NCBI GenBank assembly: GCA_037975125.1
Contig: CM075853.1
Span: 31,222,795 to 31,286,794, forward strand
Source of the DNA: Latrodectus hesperus
Taxonomy: Eukaryota > Arthropoda > Arachnida > Araneae > Theridiidae
DNA: 64,000 bases
Reading direction: 5' to 3'
Within the stretch, counting starts at the first letter, position 1, and each line of letters starts with the position of its first letter. The position numbers were made by a program, and so were the translations under genes. Positions 60,366 to 64,000 of the stretch are shown piece by piece. The notes under the pieces are model-generated. The model did no database searches, was not told the DNA's origin, and worked only from the letters and a program-made list of their open reading frames with translations.

Positions 60366-60899
60366 TGTGCCATGAAGCTTGGCTGACCTTGTTCTCTCCT
60401 AGTGATTGTAATTGATGTCTTAAATTGTTTCCATAAATTAGAAATCATCATTTATACAGCTTTAAATCAATGAGTGGATTCACTTTGATTATCAAGCTTC
60501 AAGTCTACAATTTTTGACTAATCAAATCATTTAATTTTTCTATAAATTAGCTATAATCTATGGTTTAGGCTTTTTCCTTAAAAATGATAGCTTTAGAAAG
60601 CTCCACCTTTCAACTTCCAACTAACCTTGCTATTTCTAAAAATGTTCTTCATAATTAAGCAGACAAATTGAAATTATTTTCTAAATAACTCAACATAATA
60701 TTAGTACTCTTTCAGGACAAATTACTATTATCTAAGACATATCCACATGACGGAGTTGAAAAGAAAGGAACAGCCCTTCAGGTTTTGCATCATTGAGATT
60801 AATTTACGGGGAAATCATTTAAAAACGTTCTTAGTCTTAAAATTGCAATTTTTAGTACCATATATATATATTAGCTTTCATATGAATTTTTCTTTCTTT

Positions 60900-61860
60900 T
60901 AATTCAAAATACATCCTTGTCAATGGATGGCCTAAATGTAAACTGATCTGTTATGACTAAAATGGCCAATTTTTTAAAAAGTGAATGTTATTCAAATATT
61001 GTAAATGTTGGAAGCTGCAGTCCACACATTCTACGTAATGCTTACAGCAGTGGATGTTCCTCATTTCCAGAAGTTGAGGTAACAGCAAGTATAGTTTACA
61101 GACTATTTAAGGACTCACTCGCTCGTATGGATGACTTTGATATCCTTGGTCCAGGTGTAAAATTTCCTGTAAAGTTTTGCAAACATTGATGGTTAGAAAA
61201 TATAAGTGTTTTCAACAGATTTCTTGAAATGTTACCGTAACATATATGTCATTTGTTCAAAACAAACAAATTCCTTATCCTGGTACCAAAACTTTTGATA
61301 TTGTGCAGAAGTGTACAAAAGATGCACTTTTTCTGCAAAAATCAATTTTTATATTTATTGCTCTGGAAGTTGAACCTTTTCTGACACTTTATCAAACTGG
61401 TAAACCAATGTTGCAATTTATTGCTGGAGATTTTCATGCATTGTTGAAAAGTTTGATGGAAAAGTTTTTAAAGAATCTTTGCTATCTGAATCTATTGGAA
61501 ATGTCTAAAATTACTCATTATTTTATACAATGTATAATCCAGTATTATATAGAATATTGATTATTTAAATAAAAAAATTTCTGTTATAGCTGTAAATTCA
61601 TTGAAGGCTTTTGAAATAATCATTAATAGTTTGAACTCAAATAAAAATAGTCTCATGTTTGTAATTATTTATTTTTAATTTTAACAGAAATGATTGAAAA
61701 ATATTGCATGTACATAATTATAAGCATATTTGGTTAAGAACAATTTTTAAAATAAAAATATTATTTAACATGAATATCGATAACTCCTGGAAATTTTTGA
61801 TTTGACTCCTGGAAAACTCCTGGAATTTGATTCTTGGAAATCTGTACGAACTCTGCTTTC
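60900..61860 (+). pseudogene. hAT-like transposase-derived relic
   Basis: The + strand reads LSMDGLNVN, then after stops or frame changes FLKSECYSNIVNVGSCSPHI, VTASIVYRLFKDSLARMDDF, FPVKFCKH, a RFLEML stretch, and EVEPFLTLYQTGKPMLQFIA with LLKSLMEKFLK. The succession SMDGxNVNW..NIGSCxLHI..EPFLxxYQTxxPM is familiar from a hAT-like transposase family in animals (recalled, not checked). Near 61785-61840 a CTCCTGGAA repeat may belong to the same element. Stops make it non-functional. Confidence 0.5.
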
Positions 61861-64000
61861 TCATTTATAAATAGTTCACTTTTTAGTTAATTTTCACTCA
61901 AATCTTGGTGGAAAGTTCAAAACAAGTCTGACATTGAGTTTTATTAAATTTGCCACTGTATGTTTTTAGTTTTTATTTGCAATCCTTTCTGTGACAAAAA
62001 GATTTTTCTCAAAAAGATTAAATTGTTTTCTTCATTTTTGGTATTCAAGAATTCTTTTTCATTCTCATTATGTTCTCAGTCATTTAATTATCTAATAATT
62101 TTTTGATTTAATCACAAATGGACTTGGATTCAAAAGACCTTGAAGTGAAATTTCAGGAAGCTGTAGGCTTCTTTGTTGAAACTCAGATGAATAACTTATA
62201 ATCACTCAACTCATTAGATTTTGATTTGTTTAGTTACAGTGGTTCTATAATAAAACATGTTGGTCAAAATGACTTGGATATCATTTTTTCTGCATCATTC
62301 TAAGCATATATATGTTTATATATAGAATGTCAATTTCATAAGGCTATTCCAAGACATTATCACTCCTTCCAAAATTATCCTACAATATTTTTGCTTGAAG
62401 TTATTAATTTCAAATGTATGCCAAATTGGAAGTTAGTTTTGGTGGAAGAAATTCTATACACAAATTGCTTTTAAAAAAATCAAGAAGAATCATACTTGAA
62501 GCTGGCACCTATTAATAGTGCAGTCTACTCATATAAAGCACACTGCAACTTAAAAAAATAATTCCTTAATTTTGATTTTAGAATAACTACTTTTTATTCA
62601 TTGCACTGATTATCTATCAATGTCGCAGCTAGTTATTTACTATTCAAAGAATCTTCAATGATAACAATGAAGCAAGTTTCTCAAATTGTTCATAAAGTAA
62701 AGTAAATGAATAAAACATGATAAAATATAAGAACAAACGAAAAACTCATAAAAAAGAGTTCATAAAACGAGATTCTCTAAAAATTTATTTCTTAAATAGG
62801 AATTACAATTATTGTGTCCATAGGACTGCTAAGGACCAGCCAAAAATTTCTAAAATCTTGAGCATTTGTAAATTAGAGGTTCATATAAATGAGCATTTAC
62901 ATATACAGACACATTAGGAGAAAATTACACTGTATAAAAATCAAATAATTTATTTCTTTATATTCTTAACATGTTCAACTAATTACATTTTCAATATAAA
63001 ACTTTTAAAGATATTTAATATAAGGTGAGTTATGTTTTAAATAATATGAAATTTTATCTTGAAAAATAAAGGATTCAAATAACATTAATTGAAATATATT
63101 TTAAAAATACATTCCAGGTAAACATTAAAACGGTAGTAATTATTTTAATCTAACATTGTAAAAGAAAATAAAAATTTTAACAGTGTTTTCAATTAGAATT
63201 TGCTATTGTAGAATAAAATTAGTGACCTGAATGCTGTTTGAGAAAGAGTAAACTTGTAAAACTTTGGATTTCTTATCGCTCATGCATATTGATGAAAAAT
63301 ATATTCCCATAATGTTTCACTTGCAGTTATAATATTATGCCAACAGAAAAATATTGTTCGAAAAATAATTTATTTTCTTCAGATTTTATTGAGATATTTT
63401 TAAACAAAATTTGTTTCTCATAACTCACTAAGCATTCCTTTCATTCAATGATTTATTCATAGTTTGGATTTCTTTATATTTGTATTTAATTAATCTGTGT
63501 ATAGAAGTAATATCTTTAATTTTGCAAGACTGAAAATACAGCAACCAAAAATGACAATTCTGATAAAATTTAAGAGCTCTTCAGTTAATTAATGCCTCTA
63601 AAGTAAATTGTAATTCTAAATAATACATACACACACACACACATTTACCATATTGTAAAAAATCACATTGAATTTGTCATATTATGCTTTTAATTTTATT
63701 TGCATGAAATTTTAAATTTCAATGTATAATACCTATAATTTCTAATACTCAAAAGCAATTTTATTGTTTAGATGAATACTATTAATTTTTAAATTTTACT
63801 AAGTTTTGCCATTAATAAAAATTTATCTTTTTAAAATGGGCTTTTTGGTATTTTTTCTTATCTCAGTTATTTTTATTGTCATATATTTTAGGCATATAAT
63901 TATCAGGATATACATATATACTCACAAATATATTATCTTTATGGATTTAAATTATTCTGTTTTCTTCTTCTTATATTTAATTTTTCCACATTTATTTAAT

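Larger units (their letters stand above)
56523..64000 (+). other. Intron 3 of the Dpy-30 gene (at least 7.5 kb)
   Basis: I searched for a phase-matched exon beginning with Pro and the rest of the motif and found none, so the intron probably runs past the window. It contains SINE copies at 58395-58690, 59464-59630 and 60232-60365, a hAT-like relic, and otherwise AT-rich DNA. Confidence 0.6.

Noticed and set aside
60715..60890. Phase-compatible open stretch after CTTTCAG, considered as the next Dpy-30 exon
   Set aside because: It reads TNYYYLRHIHMTELK instead of the expected Pro-rich second half of the motif, and sits beside the hAT-like relic.

Overview
The window is eukaryotic nuclear DNA: very AT-rich, with small exons in multi-kilobase introns, canonical GT..AG junctions, (TA)n microsatellites, tRNA-derived SINEs and many decayed DNA transposons. 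Together these suggest an arthropod, plausibly an arachnid; that placement is an inference and cannot be fixed from this sequence alone. I found no bacterial-type operon, rRNA, functional tRNA or CRISPR array.

Two protein-coding genes are well supported, both on the + strand. Gene 1 (218-17883) is the 3' part of a CRAL-TRIO lipid-binding-domain gene. Six in-phase exons encode 173 residues most like the CRAL-TRIO domain of MOSPD2-type proteins, but the protein stops 18 residues after the domain, with no MSP domain or membrane anchor. Gene 2 (44136 to beyond 56522, open at the right edge) starts with a 10-nt coding exon (MPR+1 nt) spliced to a 6.6-kb exon. That exon encodes about 2200 residues of low-complexity Ser/Glu/Lys/Asn-rich protein with one clear AT-hook and a triplicated ~75-residue repeat. 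It splices in phase to an exon carrying the first part of a Dpy-30 motif. A giant disordered AT-hook protein ending in a Dpy-30 dimerisation motif is the most interesting coding feature here.

Region by region: 1-17.9 kb is gene 1, with introns holding two SINE copies, a foldback element, small MITE-like elements, a 37-bp tandem repeat and (TA)n. 17.9-21.9 kb is mostly featureless AT-rich DNA. 21.9-24.9 kb holds a broken Ty3/gypsy gag-pol inside another dispersed repeat. 26.2-30 kb holds two pogo/Tigger relics. 30.3-31 kb holds short tandem repeats. 31.1-32.3 kb is a Tc1-like pseudogene and 33.2-33.7 kb a mariner relic. 34.2-39.7 kb holds a SINE-like insertion, palindromic GACGTC clusters, a possible minus-strand spliced transcript and a complete SINE. 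40.9-43.7 kb is a sharply bounded 2.8-kb TIR transposon with a TTA duplication. 44.1-64 kb is gene 2, whose introns carry several SINEs and a hAT-like relic.

The two genes show no evident functional link. The rest of the window is best read as a nested transposon graveyard with a few recent, well-delimited insertions.
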